A stretch of 64,000 bases of DNA from Microbacterium sp. SORGH_AS_0969 (GTDB lineage Bacteria > Actinomycetota > Actinomycetes > Actinomycetales > Microbacteriaceae): positions 496,001 to 560,000 of the forward strand of contig NZ_JAUTAG010000001.1 in NCBI RefSeq assembly GCF_030818255.1. Direction: 5' to 3'. This document shows positions 18,151 to 26,812 of the stretch, in pieces (the first letter of the stretch is position 1; every line of letters starts with the position of its first letter). The notes below the pieces were generated by a model. The model ran no database searches. It was not told the DNA's origin and saw only the letters and a list, made by a program, of their open reading frames with translations. Made by a program: the position numbers and the translations under genes.

Positions 18151-19323
18151 GTGGTCGACTTCGAACCCGCAGCCCGGGTCGACGCCCTCCCTCCGAACTT
18201 CTGGGGGGCGATGGATGCCGAGAACGCCCGGATCGCGGCTCTCCCGGGGCCGCGGTTCATCGACGTGTCCAAGGGCAACCCCGATTTGCCGACGCCCGAG
18301 CGCATCGTCGAGGCGATGCAACGGTTCGTCGCCGATCCCGTCAACCACCGCTACCCGTCGTACGCAGCGCGCCCGTCGCTGCGGGAGGGCGTGGTGCAGC
18401 GGTACCGGGAGGACCACGGGCTCGATCTCGACCCCGACTCCCAGGTGGCGGTCTTCCACGGTTCGCACGAGGCGCTCATGGCTGCGGTGCTCGGACTCGC
18501 CGATCCCGGGTCGACGGTCGTGCTTCCCGACCCGGGCTATCCGATGTACACGTCGGCGGTGGACCTCGCTCAGGCACGGGCGGCGACGCTCCCGCTCGTC
18601 GGGCCGGATCATCAGCCCGACTTCGCGGCGCTCGCGCACCTCGACCGTGCGCGCGTGCTGCTGCTGAACTACCCGAACAACCCGACCGGGGCGGTGGCGA
18701 CCCCGGCGACATTCGAGGCGGCGATCGCCTTCGCCGACCGCGTGGGAGCCGCCTTCGTGCACGACTTCGCGTACTCGTCGCTGGGCTTCGAGGCGCGGCC
18801 GCTCTCGGCGCTGGAAGTCGACGGCGCCGACGGGCGCACCGTCGAGGTGCAGACGCTGTCGAAGACCTACAGCATGGCGGGATGGCGGGTCGGTTTCGCC
18901 GCCGGCAATGCCACGATCATCGCGGCCATGCGCCGCTACCAGGCCCACGCCTTCAGTACGATGTTCGGCGCGACGCAGGAGGCCGCGGCCGCGGCGCTGC
19001 GCGGCGATCAGTCGGCCGCCGCCGACCTGGTCGAGGTCTATCGTCGTCGGCGCGACCTCGTCGTCGCGGGTCTGCGCGCGATCGGGTGGGACGTCATCGA
19101 GCCGCGGGGGACGTTCTTCGTGTGGGTGCGCCTTCCCGCGCGCACCGACGCCGTCGCGTTCGCCCGCCGCCTGCGGGAAGAGGCCCGCGTCGCGGTGGCC
19201 CCCGGCGACGGCTTCGGTCCGCGCGGACGCGGGCATGTGCGGCTCGGCCTCGTCGTCGACGACGCCACGCTGCACGAGCTCGTGGAGCGCCTCGCCTCGT
19301 TCTCGGCCGATCCGTCCGCCTGA
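18151..19323 (+). CDS. PLP-dependent aminotransferase, class I/II
   Basis: 390 residues from a GTG two bases after the metI stop. Fold-type I aminotransferase: GNPDLPTPERIVEAM at the N-terminus, LLNYPNNPTGA in the middle, and the PLP lysine Lys238 in LSKTYSMAGWRVGF, with a later substrate-binding Arg in GRGHVRLGL. It resembles the aspartate/alanine/LL-diaminopimelate group; the exact substrate cannot be read off. Being fourth in a metQNI operon suggests a role linked to methionine or its keto acid, which is inference. Confidence 0.88.
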   Translation: MVDFEPAARVDALPPNFWGAMDAENARIAALPGPRFIDVSKGNPDLPTPERIVEAMQRFVADPVNHRYPSYAARPSLREGVVQRYREDHGLDLDPDSQVAVFHGSHEALMAAVLGLADPGSTVVLPDPGYPMYTSAVDLAQARAATLPLVGPDHQPDFAALAHLDRARVLLLNYPNNPTGAVATPATFEAAIAFADRVGAAFVHDFAYSSLGFEARPLSALEVDGADGRTVEVQTLSKTYSMAGWRVGFAAGNATIIAAMRRYQAHAFSTMFGATQEAAAAALRGDQSAAADLVEVYRRRRDLVVAGLRAIGWDVIEPRGTFFVWVRLPARTDAVAFARRLREEARVAVAPGDGFGPRGRGHVRLGLVVDDATLHELVERLASFSADPSA

Positions 19324-19440
19324 AGCTTGCGCACGTCTCCCCGATGCAGCGGGTCGACAGGCCATACCCCGACGGCGCATCGCAGATCAGTGACGCGAAA
19401 AGCGCCGAGCGCCATCGTGTGACGGTGCTCGGAAACGACG

Positions 19441-19472
19441 AAGGTCCCGGATGCCGTGGCATCCGGGACCTT
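19441..19472 (-). terminator. strong bidirectional terminator between the aminotransferase gene and groES
   Basis: Perfect 15-bp inverted repeat (AAGGTCCCGGATGCC and its complement) with only GT between the arms, so effectively a 14-bp stem with a 4-nt loop. It starts 19 bp after the groES stop and lies between convergent genes. The arms contain the GGATGCC/GGCATCC word that is frequent throughout the window. Confidence 0.75.
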
Positions 19473-19491
19473 CAGACGATCTCGCTCGGGA

Positions 19492-19788
19492 TCAGCGGAC
19501 GACGACCGCCAGCACGTCGCGAGCCGAGAGCACGAGGTACTCCTCAGCGCCGAACTTGACCTCGGTGCCGCCGTACTTGCTGTAGAGCACGCGGTCGCCG
19601 ACGGCGACGTCGAGGGGGACGCGGTTGCCGTTGTCGTCGATGCGGCCGGGGCCGACGGCGACGACTTCGCCCTCCTGCGGCTTCTCCTTGGCGGTGTCGG
19701 GGATGACGAGACCACTCGCGGTGGTCTGCTCAGCCTCGACCTGCTTGATGACGATGCGGTCCTCGAGCGGCTTGATGGAAACCGACAC
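19492..19788 (-). CDS. groES: co-chaperonin GroES
   Basis: 98 residues. Lid of the chaperonin cage. Family motifs: [13 protein letters not shown], the mobile-loop region [26 protein letters not shown] (quoted in part), [14 protein letters not shown] and the end [10 protein letters not shown]. Single gene, with a terminator directly after it and no groEL next to it. Two CIRCE elements upstream indicate heat-shock control by HrcA. Confidence 0.98.
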   Translation of the reverse strand: MSVSIKPLEDRIVIKQVEAEQTTASGLVIPDTAKEKPQEGEVVAVGPGRIDDNGNRVPLDVAVGDRVLYSKYGGTEVKFGAEEYLVLSARDVLAVVVR

Positions 19789-19822
19789 GGTCTACCTCTT
19801 CTTTCTCGTTACAGAAGACTTG

Positions 19823-19849
19823 TCAGCACTCACGCGGGGAGAGTGCTAA
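19823..19849 (-). promoter_or_regulatory. CIRCE operator (HrcA), proximal
   Basis: Arms TCAGCACTC and GAGTGCTAA separated by exactly 9 bp, 35 bp upstream of the groES ATG. Matches the CIRCE consensus TTAGCACTC-N9-GAGTGCTAA except one base. Confidence 0.93.
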
Positions 19850-19867
19850 TCCGAGTGTAGAGAAGCG

Positions 19868-19894
19868 CTGGCACTCACGCAACGCGAGTGCCAA
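19868..19894 (-). promoter_or_regulatory. CIRCE operator (HrcA), distal
   Basis: Arms CTGGCACTC and GAGTGCCAA with a 9-bp spacer, 18 bp beyond the first element. The arms are mutually compensating (GGCACTC/GAGTGCC), so the palindrome is preserved. It ends 26 bp before the divergent methyltransferase start and could affect that promoter too. Confidence 0.88.
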
Positions 19895-19920
19895 CACAAT
19901 CGCGCACCTAGGCTGAATCG

Positions 19921-21108
19921 GTGGATACCCGCGAGCTGACCGCCCTCCTCACGCCCGAAGGCCTGCGCCTGCTCGACGAGGTGGGCCGGATGGAGTCCAC
20001 CGACGACGCGGCGCGGGCGGTGTCGCGACTGCGTGCCGCCGGCCACTCCCCCGACCTCGTGTCGGCGGTCGTCGGTCAGGCGCGGCTGAGGGCGCGCGCG
20101 ACGACGAAGTTCGGACCCTTCGCCGAGCGGATGCTGTTCACCCGGGCGGGCCTCGAACAGGCCACGCGCCTGTCGATCGCCGCGCGCCACGCCGGTCGGT
20201 TCCGTGCCGCGGGGATCACCCGCGTCGCCGATCTGGGATGCGGCATCGGCGGGGACGCTCTCGGGATGGCGGGTCTCGGCATCCGGGTCCGGGCCGTCGA
20301 CGCCGATGAGGTGACGGCCGCGATCGCCGCGTACAACCTCGCCCCCTTCGACGACGCCGTGACCGTCGCGCACGCGCGCGCCGAGGACGTCGACCTCGAG
20401 GGAACGGATGCCGTGTGGCTCGATCCCGCGCGACGGACCGCCGGGCATTCCGAGACGCGACAGGTGTCGTCGGCCGAGTGGTCCCCTTCACTCGATTGGG
20501 TTTTCGCGCTGGTGAAGGAACGGTCCGGCGGGGTCAAGCTCGGACCCGGGTTCGACCGGGCGCAGATCCCCGACGACCTCGAGGCACAGTGGATCAGCGC
20601 GGACGGCTCGACCATCGAGCTCGTCCTCTGGTCGGGAGCGCTCGCGCGCGAGAACGTGCGCCGCGCGGCGCTGGTCGTGCGCGGAGACGATGCGTGGGAG
20701 CTCACGGCTCCGGCCGACTCCCCCGACGTCGAGCCGCGCGAGCTCGGGGCGTTCGTGCACGAGCCGGACGGAGCGGTCATCCGCGCGCGGCTCATCGGCG
20801 AGGTCGCTCGCGCGCTCGACGCGGGGATGCTCGCTCCCGGCATTGCCTACCTGACCTCGGACGCGCCGCTCACGAGTCCCTTCGTGTCATCGTTCCGGGT
20901 GCGCGAGCAGCTCCCGGCGGACCCGAAGAAACTCGGGCAGGCGCTGCGTGCGCGCGGCATCGGGACGCTCGAGATCAAGAAGCGGGGCATCGACGTCGAT
21001 CCCGCGGTGCTGCGCAAGAAGCTGTCCCTGCGCGGCGACGAGGCGGCGACGCTCATCCTCACGCGCATCGGCTCGAAGCGGCTGGCCCTCTTGGCCGATC
21101 GCGTCTGA
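19921..21108 (+). CDS. class I SAM-dependent methyltransferase with THUMP-like C-terminal domain
   Basis: 395 residues, GTG start. Helical N-terminal region, then a Rossmann methyltransferase core: motif I VADLGCGIGGDALGMAG near residue 102, acidic strand VRAVDAD, and the putative catalytic stretch AVWLDPARRT. The C-terminal part ends GIGTLEIKKRGIDVDPAVLR, as in actinobacterial methyltransferases with a THUMP-like domain. An RNA or nucleotide base substrate is plausible, but the target is unknown. Divergent from groES. Confidence 0.85.
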   Translation: MDTRELTALLTPEGLRLLDEVGRMESTDDAARAVSRLRAAGHSPDLVSAVVGQARLRARATTKFGPFAERMLFTRAGLEQATRLSIAARHAGRFRAAGITRVADLGCGIGGDALGMAGLGIRVRAVDADEVTAAIAAYNLAPFDDAVTVAHARAEDVDLEGTDAVWLDPARRTAGHSETRQVSSAEWSPSLDWVFALVKERSGGVKLGPGFDRAQIPDDLEAQWISADGSTIELVLWSGALARENVRRAALVVRGDDAWELTAPADSPDVEPRELGAFVHEPDGAVIRARLIGEVARALDAGMLAPGIAYLTSDAPLTSPFVSSFRVREQLPADPKKLGQALRARGIGTLEIKKRGIDVDPAVLRKKLSLRGDEAATLILTRIGSKRLALLADRV

Positions 21109-21113
21109 GCCCG

Positions 21114-21539
21114 TCACGCGGCGAGCTGCGAGAAGCCCCAGACCAGCCACCCGGCGCTGAAGACGGCGGACAGCAGTGACAGCACCAGCGCCCATGTCGC
21201 CGCGCGTCGACCATCGTGGGCGCGACGCAACGACATCGTCGCGACGATCGCGGCCACCGCGCTGAGCGGGAGCAGCCACCCCCAGAAGAACGACGACGCC
21301 AACGACGCGATCGCGAGCAGCAGGGCCCACGGCGCGAGCGAGGGCGGCGGCCTCGGGGCCGGGGGCACGTAGGGGATCACGTGGTCGCCGAAGGCCGCCA
21401 TCTCGAGTTGCGCCGTGGCGAGGCGGCCCTCCTCCGCGCCCGAATCGACGGCCGCATCCGGCTCGACCGGAATGGAAGGAGTGGTCTCGTCCGCGACCGC
21501 CTTGCGCGCGCGCCGGGTCGGCGGCGACGCCTCGCTCAC
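21114..21539 (-). CDS. small membrane protein, unknown function
   Basis: 141 residues from a GTG at 21539 that overlaps the tsaD stop by 4 bp (GTGA). The first 75 residues are polar and low in complexity with a proline cluster ([15 protein letters not shown]). The C-terminal half has three hydrophobic helices separated by [10 protein letters not shown], resembling DUF4190-type membrane proteins. Last gene of the tsaB-rimI-tsaD unit. Function unknown. Confidence 0.7.
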   Translation of the reverse strand: MSEASPPTRRARKAVADETTPSIPVEPDAAVDSGAEEGRLATAQLEMAAFGDHVIPYVPPAPRPPPSLAPWALLLAIASLASSFFWGWLLPLSAVAAIVATMSLRRAHDGRRAATWALVLSLLSAVFSAGWLVWGFSQLAA

Positions 21540-22636
21540 GCGGGCGCTCCGGATCCGGATGCCGGGGGCTCGGCATCCGGATCCTCCGCCACCTGGATCT
21601 CGGTGACGGGGAGCGTGGAGTCGGCGCCGAACGCGAGGGCCGACGGACGACGACCCGAGGCGATGAGCTCGGCCGCGAGCGCCGCGATCATCGCGCCGTT
21701 GTCGGTGCAGAGCCGCAGCGGCGGAATGCGGACGGCCACGCCCGCGGCGGCGGCCCGTTCGAGGGCGACGTCGCGCAGGCGCTTGTTGGCGATCACACCG
21801 CCGCCGAGGAGCAGACGCGGCACGCCGTAGCGCTCGCAGGCGTCGAGGGCCTTGGTGACGAGCACGTCGACCACGGCTTCGCGGAACGACGCCGCGACAT
21901 CGGCGACCGGGACGGGCTCGCCCGCCGCCTCGTGCTGCTCGACCCACCGGGCGACGGCGGTCTTGAGGCCCGAGAACGAGAAGTCGTAGCGGTGGGATGC
22001 CATGTCGGAGCCGCGCGAGAGCCCGCGCGGGAAGCGGATGGCGGTCGGATCGCCGGAAGCCGCAGCGCGATCGATCTCGGGACCGCCGGGGTAGGGCAGC
22101 TTCAGCAGGCGCGCGACCTTGTCGAAGGCCTCGCCGGCGGCGTCGTCCATGGTCTCGCCGAGAAGCTCGACATCGCTCGTGAGGTCGCGGACCAGAAGCA
22201 GCGAGGTGTGTCCCCCGCTGACGAGGAGCGCGACCGTGGGGTACTCCAGCTCCCCGCCGTCGGCGTCGAGGATGTCCGCGGCGATGTGACCGACGAGATG
22301 GTTCACGGCGTACAGCGGCTTGTCGAGGGCGACGGCGAGCCCCTTCGCCGCGCCGACGCCGACCATCAGGGCGCCCGCGAGACCCGGGCCGCTCGTGACG
22401 GCGACGGCGTCGAGGTCGGCGAGCGTCACTCCGGCTTCGGCGAGCGCCGCGTCGATCGAGGGCTGCAGCGCCTCGAGGTGCGCGCGTGCCGCCACTTCGG
22501 GCACGACACCGCCGTAGCGGGCGTGCTCGTCCATGCTCGACGCGATCGTGTTGCTCAGGAGCTGTCGTCCGCGGACGATCCCGATGCCGGTCTCGTCGCA
22601 GCTGGTCTCGATGCCGAGTACGAGGGGGGCGTCCAT
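21536..22636 (-). CDS. tsaD: tRNA N6-adenosine threonylcarbamoyltransferase TsaD
   Basis: 366 residues from the ATG at 22636, which shares one base with the rimI stop (TGATG). It transfers the threonylcarbamoyl group to A37 of ANN-decoding tRNAs. Kae1/TsaD motifs: [13 protein letters not shown] at the start, [16 protein letters not shown], the metal-site segment [22 protein letters not shown], and [15 protein letters not shown]. The last ~20 residues are a Pro/Ala/Asp-rich tail without family equivalent, encoded by an inverted repeat. It acts with TsaB and TsaE, both nearby. Confidence 0.97.
   Translation of the reverse strand: MDAPLVLGIETSCDETGIGIVRGRQLLSNTIASSMDEHARYGGVVPEVAARAHLEALQPSIDAALAEAGVTLADLDAVAVTSGPGLAGALMVGVGAAKGLAVALDKPLYAVNHLVGHIAADILDADGGELEYPTVALLVSGGHTSLLLVRDLTSDVELLGETMDDAAGEAFDKVARLLKLPYPGGPEIDRAAASGDPTAIRFPRGLSRGSDMASHRYDFSFSGLKTAVARWVEQHEAAGEPVPVADVAASFREAVVDVLVTKALDACERYGVPRLLLGGGVIANKRLRDVALERAAAAGVAVRIPPLRLCTDNGAMIAALAAELIASGRRPSALAFGADSTLPVTEIQVAEDPDAEPPASGSGAPA
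21551..21584 (-). other. 13-bp perfect hairpin inside the 3' end of tsaD
   Basis: GGATCCGGATGCC at 21551-21563 pairs perfectly with GGCATCCGGATCC at 21572-21584 around an 8-nt loop. It encodes part of the low-complexity TsaD tail and sits just before the overlapping downstream gene, so it could lower expression of the latter. Confidence 0.45.
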
Positions 22637-23310
22637 CAGCACCAGCCCTTTCCGGTCGGAGCGGTGGGGGTACCGGTCCCTTCGACAGGCTCAGGGACCT
22701 CGGGGCGGGCAGGGACCTCGGGGCGGGCAGGGACCTCGGGGCGGGCAGGGACCTCGGGCCGGGCAGGGACCTCGGGCCGGACAGGGACCTCGGGCCGGAC
22801 AGGGACCTCGGGCCGGGCAGGGACCTCGGGCCGGGCAGAGGTCTCGGCGCGCCGCGCCGCCCAGCCGCGCAGGTCGAGCTGCATCACGATCGCGTCGACG
22901 TCGTCGGGCTGGTAGTACCGCGGGCGACGCCCCACCTCGACGAACCCCTCGGACGCGTACAACGTCTGCGCGACGGGGTTGTCGGCGCGGACCTCGAGGA
23001 ACACGTCGTGCGCTCCCCGACGCCCGGCCTCCTCGAGCAGGGCCTCGAGCAGCGCTCGCCCGCGTCCGCGACCGCGCGCGGCCTCGGAGATCGTGATGGT
23101 CTGGACGTCGGCATCCCGAGCCCCCCGCACCGCGCGCAGACCCGCGTAGCCGATCACGCGGCCCGCTTCTTCGACGACGACGTACCAGCCGTGAGGTGAG
23201 GCGAGCTCCTCGCGCATCATCGCCGCGCTCCAGGCGTCGGTCGGGAACGACGCGTGCTCGAGCGCCATGATCGCGTCGAGGTCGTCGAGGGTGGCCGCGC
23301 GCGTCGTCAT
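22636..23310 (-). CDS. rimI: ribosomal-protein/N-terminal acetyltransferase RimI with repeated C-terminal tail
   Basis: 224 residues. Residues 1-150 are a GNAT acetyltransferase ([13 protein letters not shown]; acetyl-CoA loop [35 protein letters not shown]), as in RimI proteins encoded beside tsaB and tsaD. RimI is normally about 150 residues. The remaining ~70 are a low-complexity tail with eight RPEVP units and then EPVEGTGTP, encoded by an 18-bp tandem repeat next to a dispersed repeat. It overlaps tsaB by 4 bp and tsaD by 1 bp. The tail is probably disordered and may not matter for catalysis. Confidence 0.93.
   Translation of the reverse strand: MTTRAATLDDLDAIMALEHASFPTDAWSAAMMREELASPHGWYVVVEEAGRVIGYAGLRAVRGARDADVQTITISEAARGRGRGRALLEALLEEAGRRGAHDVFLEVRADNPVAQTLYASEGFVEVGRRPRYYQPDDVDAIVMQLDLRGWAARRAETSARPEVPARPEVPVRPEVPVRPEVPARPEVPARPEVPARPEVPARPEVPEPVEGTGTPTAPTGKGWC
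22675..22701. repeat. 27-bp dispersed repeat, copy 1 (within rimI)
   Basis: An exact inverted copy of 34575-34601. Its core CTTCGACAGGCTCAGGGAC is a word I recall from intergenic repeats of many actinobacterial genomes. Read on the rimI strand it encodes EVPEPVEGT. It abuts the 18-bp tandem array. Confidence 0.85.
22693..22836. repeat. 18-bp tandem repeat, eight units, in the 3' end of rimI
   Basis: Eight consecutive units of the type AGGGACCTCGGGSCGGRC, starting at 22693, 22711, 22729, 22747, 22765, 22783, 22801 and 22819, with a degenerate ninth. They encode the RPEVP(A/V) hexapeptides. Units differ at only two or three positions, so the expansion is recent. The AGGGACCTC part matches the end of the adjoining dispersed repeat. 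Confidence 0.95.
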
Positions 23311-23942
23311 CCGCTCACCCGCTTCGGGGCGTGCGCGGCGACGACGTCGGGGCTGCGAAGGTAGAGCGGTTCGGGACCCGCGAGGGTGCGCCCGGCGTCG
23401 AGGGCTCGGGCTGCGGCGAGGGCGATCATCGCGGCCGACACGCTCGTCGCGTCGACGCGGGCCGCACCGAGCTCGGCCAGGCGGGCATCGAGGTCGTCGC
23501 GCGGGCTGAGCGCGGCATCCGAGACGCGGACGGGAAGGCCGTCGTCGTCGATGCCGTCGTAGACGCTGTAGGCGAACTCCCGTCGGCGTGCGTCGGTCAC
23601 GACCGCGAAGCGCGGCGTCTCGACGTCGATCAGCGCGTCGGCGAGCAGGATCCCCAGCGCGATGCCGTCGTGGCTGGGCACGGGCACGACCGGGACACCG
23701 CGTCCCAGCGCGTACACCCGCGCGGTCGCGATCCCGACCCGCAGTCCCGTGAAGGGGCCCGGTCCCATCCCGATCGCCACGTGCGTCGGGGCCGGGGCCG
23801 CGGACGTCGCGCGCCGCAACAGATCACCGATGACCTCCGCGTGACCGAGGGGATTCGCGCTCTGTTCGTCCGCGAGCACTTCACCGTCGCGCGTGATCGC
23901 CGCGACGGCGGTGCCGAGCGAGGTGTCGATGCCGAGGATCAC
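23307..23942 (-). CDS. tsaB: t6A biosynthesis protein TsaB
   Basis: 211 residues from a GTG at 23942. ASKHA-fold partner of TsaD. Motifs: [16 protein letters not shown] at the start, the family hallmark [19 protein letters not shown] in the middle, and [15 protein letters not shown]. The longer in-frame reading upstream lies opposite the divergent hydrolase gene and is rejected. Overlaps rimI by 4 bp (ATGA). In other actinobacteria tsaE directly precedes tsaB; here about 4.7 kb separate them. Confidence 0.95.
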   Translation of the reverse strand: MILGIDTSLGTAVAAITRDGEVLADEQSANPLGHAEVIGDLLRRATSAAPAPTHVAIGMGPGPFTGLRVGIATARVYALGRGVPVVPVPSHDGIALGILLADALIDVETPRFAVVTDARRREFAYSVYDGIDDDGLPVRVSDAALSPRDDLDARLAELGAARVDATSVSAAMIALAAARALDAGRTLAGPEPLYLRSPDVVAAHAPKRVSG

Positions 23943-24005
23943 CGTTCCAGGGTATCCGCCGCAGGTCGTGGCATCCGATCGGGCTCCTCGTTCCGAACAA
24001 GGATC

Positions 24006-24929
24006 ATGGATGCCACCGAGCTCGGCCTGCGACGGCTCGTCGTTCCCACCGCGGTGGGACCGATCGTCGTCCACGCGGGCCGATCGTCGGGGAGTCCGGT
24101 CGCCACCGTGCTGCTGCACGGCGCAGCCGGATCGTGGCGGACGTGGATTCCGCTGATCGCGGCGTCGGACGCGATGCGGCGCCCCCTGTCGGACGTCGTG
24201 GCGATCGACCTGCCCGGGTGGGGCGAATCGGCCGGACCCGTTCCCGACGCGGGAGACCTCGCCGTGGCGGTCGCGGCGGTCGCGCGCGCACTCGGGTATC
24301 CGCGCTGGCGCGTGGTCGGGCACTCACTCGGGGCGGTGGTCGCGCTGGATGTCGCCGCGCGCTTCCCCGCGGCGACGGTCGCCGTCGGCGTGGTCTCGCC
24401 GAGCGGACGGGGGGCGCGGATCGTGGCACGGCACCCGGTCCGCGGCATCCTGACTCTGCCCGGGCTCAGCGGCATGATCCTGGCGATGCGCGTGCTCCGC
24501 GGCCTCGGGCCCCTGTCGCGACCGCTGCTCTCCCTGCTGGCGCGAACGGGCCTGCTGCGCGTGCTGGCGCGGCCGCTGTTCCGGCATCCCACGCGCGTCA
24601 ACCGTGCGGTGAGCGACGCCCTCGCGTCCGACATCCGCCCCGCCTCGTTCCTCGCCGCCGCTCGCGGGGCGCGCACTCACGACGACGCCGTCTGGAGACG
24701 TGTCGCGTGCCCGGTCCGCGTGGTGAGAGGGCGCCACGACGTGTTCGTCGCGGCGCGCGATGGTCAGCGATGGCGGCGGCTGATCCGCGATCTCGACGAG
24801 GTCGTCCTCGACGACAGCGGTCATTTCGCACACGTCGAGCAGCCGGTCCTCACGCTGATGGCGCTCCGCGAGGTCTGGGTCGCCGACCGCGTGCCGGCGC
24901 CGGTCAGGCGGTCGGCAACCGCAGCGTGA
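24006..24929 (+). CDS. alpha/beta-fold hydrolase
   Basis: 307 residues from the ATG at 24006 with AAGGA upstream. Oxyanion region LLHGAAGSW, nucleophile elbow VVGHSLGA with Ser107, the acid in RVVRGRHDVF and the catalytic His in DDSGHFAHVE complete the triad. A cap region (about 140-220) is rich in Leu and Arg. Substrate unknown. It faces away from tsaB, and its last 26 bp overlap the 3' end of the histidine kinase gene tail to tail. Confidence 0.88.
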   Translation: MDATELGLRRLVVPTAVGPIVVHAGRSSGSPVATVLLHGAAGSWRTWIPLIAASDAMRRPLSDVVAIDLPGWGESAGPVPDAGDLAVAVAAVARALGYPRWRVVGHSLGAVVALDVAARFPAATVAVGVVSPSGRGARIVARHPVRGILTLPGLSGMILAMRVLRGLGPLSRPLLSLLARTGLLRVLARPLFRHPTRVNRAVSDALASDIRPASFLAAARGARTHDDAVWRRVACPVRVVRGRHDVFVAARDGQRWRRLIRDLDEVVLDDSGHFAHVEQPVLTLMALREVWVADRVPAPVRRSATAA

Positions 24930-25821
24930 CGACGGTCCCCGCGCCCTCGCGCGAGCGGAGCTCGACGTCCCCGCCGTGACGGTGGAGGATGGTCCGCACG
25001 AGCGAGAGGCCGATGCCCGAACCGGGCACATCACGGGCGTTCGCCGCGCGAGCGAGGTCGTCGAACACGACGGCCTGGGCGTCGGCCGGAACCCCGCGTC
25101 CCGTGTCGGCGACCTCGATGACGGCCCAACCCCCGTCCTCGCGCAGGCGGACCTCGATCGGGCCGGATGCCGAGAACTTCACCGCGTTGGCGAGGACGTT
25201 GTCGAGCGCCAGGGCGAGCAGGTCCGGGTCTCCCGGCAACACGGGAACCGGCCACGGCACCCGCTCGGCGATGACGCTGATGCGTCCGCGCGCCTCGGGG
25301 CGCTGCTGTTCGATCGCGTGCACCGCGTCGCGAGCGAGCGCCTCGAGGTCGACCGGCTCCGTCTCGAGCGGCCTCGTCTCGATCTCGGACAGTTTGCGGA
25401 GGTCTCCCACGAGCGCGGCGAGTCTCCGCGCCTGCGCATCGATCACCTCGACGTGGGCGGGAGCCGTGGCGGGATCGACTCCCGCCAGAGTCGCCCGGAT
25501 CGCCGTGATCGGATTCTTCAGCTCGTGATCCAGCCGCGCGAGGAAGCGGCGGTGAGCGTCCCGCTCGTCATCGCGTCCGGCGCGATAGCCCTTGTCCCGC
25601 GCAAGGTCGCGCGCCGCTCTCGCCCGGCCGCGCCGCGCCGTGAGCGCCACGATCACCGCGGCGACGACCGTCAGGGCCACCCCGACGTACACCACGACGA
25701 GGGGCAGGGCTGTGCTCACCGTCAGCGCTCTGCGCTCCCCGGCGACGAACAGCACCAGCGCCGCGATCGCCGCGAGAGACACGGGCAGCGCAATCGCGAG
25801 CGCCGCCGTCCGCCGGCTCAC
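24904..25821 (-). CDS. sensor histidine kinase
   Basis: 305 residues from a GTG overlapping the response-regulator stop by 4 bp. Two membrane helices (about 7-27 and 38-61) with almost no extracellular loop, then the HisKA dimerisation box RFLARLDHELKNPITAIRA with His99, and HATPase_c boxes (DNVLANAVKFS, VIEVADTGRGVP, GSGIGLSLVRTILHRHGG). With about 10 residues outside the membrane it probably senses signals within the membrane or through partners, such as the lipoproteins encoded upstream. Last gene of a five-gene operon. Confidence 0.93.
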   Translation of the reverse strand: MSRRTAALAIALPVSLAAIAALVLFVAGERRALTVSTALPLVVVYVGVALTVVAAVIVALTARRGRARAARDLARDKGYRAGRDDERDAHRRFLARLDHELKNPITAIRATLAGVDPATAPAHVEVIDAQARRLAALVGDLRKLSEIETRPLETEPVDLEALARDAVHAIEQQRPEARGRISVIAERVPWPVPVLPGDPDLLALALDNVLANAVKFSASGPIEVRLREDGGWAVIEVADTGRGVPADAQAVVFDDLARAANARDVPGSGIGLSLVRTILHRHGGDVELRSREGAGTVVTLRLPTA

Positions 25822-26534
25822 GCGGCACCGACCGGGTGCACGAAGCGGTATCCCGCGCTCTGCACGGTCTCGATGTAGCGGGGCGCACCGGGGTCGTCCC
25901 CGAGCACGCGCCGTAGCTCCGCGATGCGGTGATCGATCGCGCGGGTCGAGGTGACGAAATCGAAGCCCCACAGCGCCGTCAAGAGCCGATCGCGCGTGTG
26001 CACCTCCCCGGGGTGCGCCATGAGGTAGTCCAGCAGCATCACGGCCTTGGGCGTCAGGGTCACCTCGGCGCCGTCGCGCCAGACGCGCCGCGCGGAACGG
26101 TCGAGCTCGAGGGCTCCCGCCCTCAGTCGCGGTGCCGCGCTCAACGGGCGCTCCCCCGGCACGCTGCGCCGCAGCACCGCCCGGACGCGCGAGAGCAGCT
26201 CCTGCGGATCGAAGGGCTTGTTGAGGTAGTCGTCCGCGCCCTCGTCGAGAGCGGCGCTGCGCTCGTACGACTCCCCCACCTGCGTCAGCAGGATAATCGG
26301 CAGCCACCGCCCCTCGGCACGCACGCGCCGCACGAACTCGCGCCCGTCGACCCGCGGCATGATGACGTCGCACACGGCGAGCGCGATATCTCCGGTAGGC
26401 AGCACATCGAGCGCCTCCTGCCCGTCCGCGGCGACCACGATGCGATAGCCGCTGCGTTCGAGGAAGGCGCCGAGGCCGGCGCGGATCGTCTCGTCGTCGT
26501 CGACGAGCAGGATGCCGGGGCGCTCATCGCTCAC
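25818..26534 (-). CDS. OmpR-family response regulator
   Basis: 238 residues from a GTG at 26534. Receiver domain with acidic pocket Asp12-14, phosphoacceptor Asp56 (VCDVIMPRVDG), Thr in ILLTQ, and Lys106 in YLNKPFD. Winged-helix DNA-binding domain from about 140 (LTPKAVMLLDYLMAHPGEV; IDHRIAELRRVLGDD; VQSAGYRFV). Overlaps both neighbours by 4 bp. Partner of the kinase that follows; targets unknown. Confidence 0.95.
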   Translation of the reverse strand: MSDERPGILLVDDDETIRAGLGAFLERSGYRIVVAADGQEALDVLPTGDIALAVCDVIMPRVDGREFVRRVRAEGRWLPIILLTQVGESYERSAALDEGADDYLNKPFDPQELLSRVRAVLRRSVPGERPLSAAPRLRAGALELDRSARRVWRDGAEVTLTPKAVMLLDYLMAHPGEVHTRDRLLTALWGFDFVTSTRAIDHRIAELRRVLGDDPGAPRYIETVQSAGYRFVHPVGAA

Positions 26535-26812
26535 GACGACACCCACGTGGCGAAGACCGGGATGCCGACCGCGACAGCGATCAGAAGCCCCACCCCGATG
26601 ATGGTCGCGGCGAGCGCGATGTAGCCCAACACGAGCCCTGCGATCGCGAGCGTCGCGCCACGGTCGCCGGTGCGACGGATCTGTCCGAGCGCGATGTGCC
26701 CGAAGATCACCGGCAGGATGCCGAATCCGCACAGGCCCAGGACGAGGGCGGCGATCGCGAGACCGTTCGTCCGCGGTGGGGCCGGAGCCCACGCGGGGAC
26801 CGGCGCGCTCAT
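26531..26812 (-). CDS. DUF4190-type small membrane protein
   Basis: 93 residues. After a proline-rich start there are two hydrophobic helices (about residues 19-42 and 55-83) with the DUF4190 pattern LAIAALVLGLCGF ... FGHIALGQIRRTGDRG between and around them. Overlaps the lipoprotein gene upstream (ATGA) and the response regulator downstream (GTGA). In an envelope-sensing operon it could tune kinase activity, which is inference. Confidence 0.85.
   Translation of the reverse strand: MSAPVPAWAPAPPRTNGLAIAALVLGLCGFGILPVIFGHIALGQIRRTGDRGATLAIAGLVLGYIALAATIIGVGLLIAVAVGIPVFATWVSS

Noticed and set aside
22693..22836. Tandem repeat considered as a CRISPR array
   Set aside because: The units are 18 bp with no spacers and lie in frame in rimI; no cas genes are near. 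The 51-bp repeats at 27790-28180 are rejected for the same reason.
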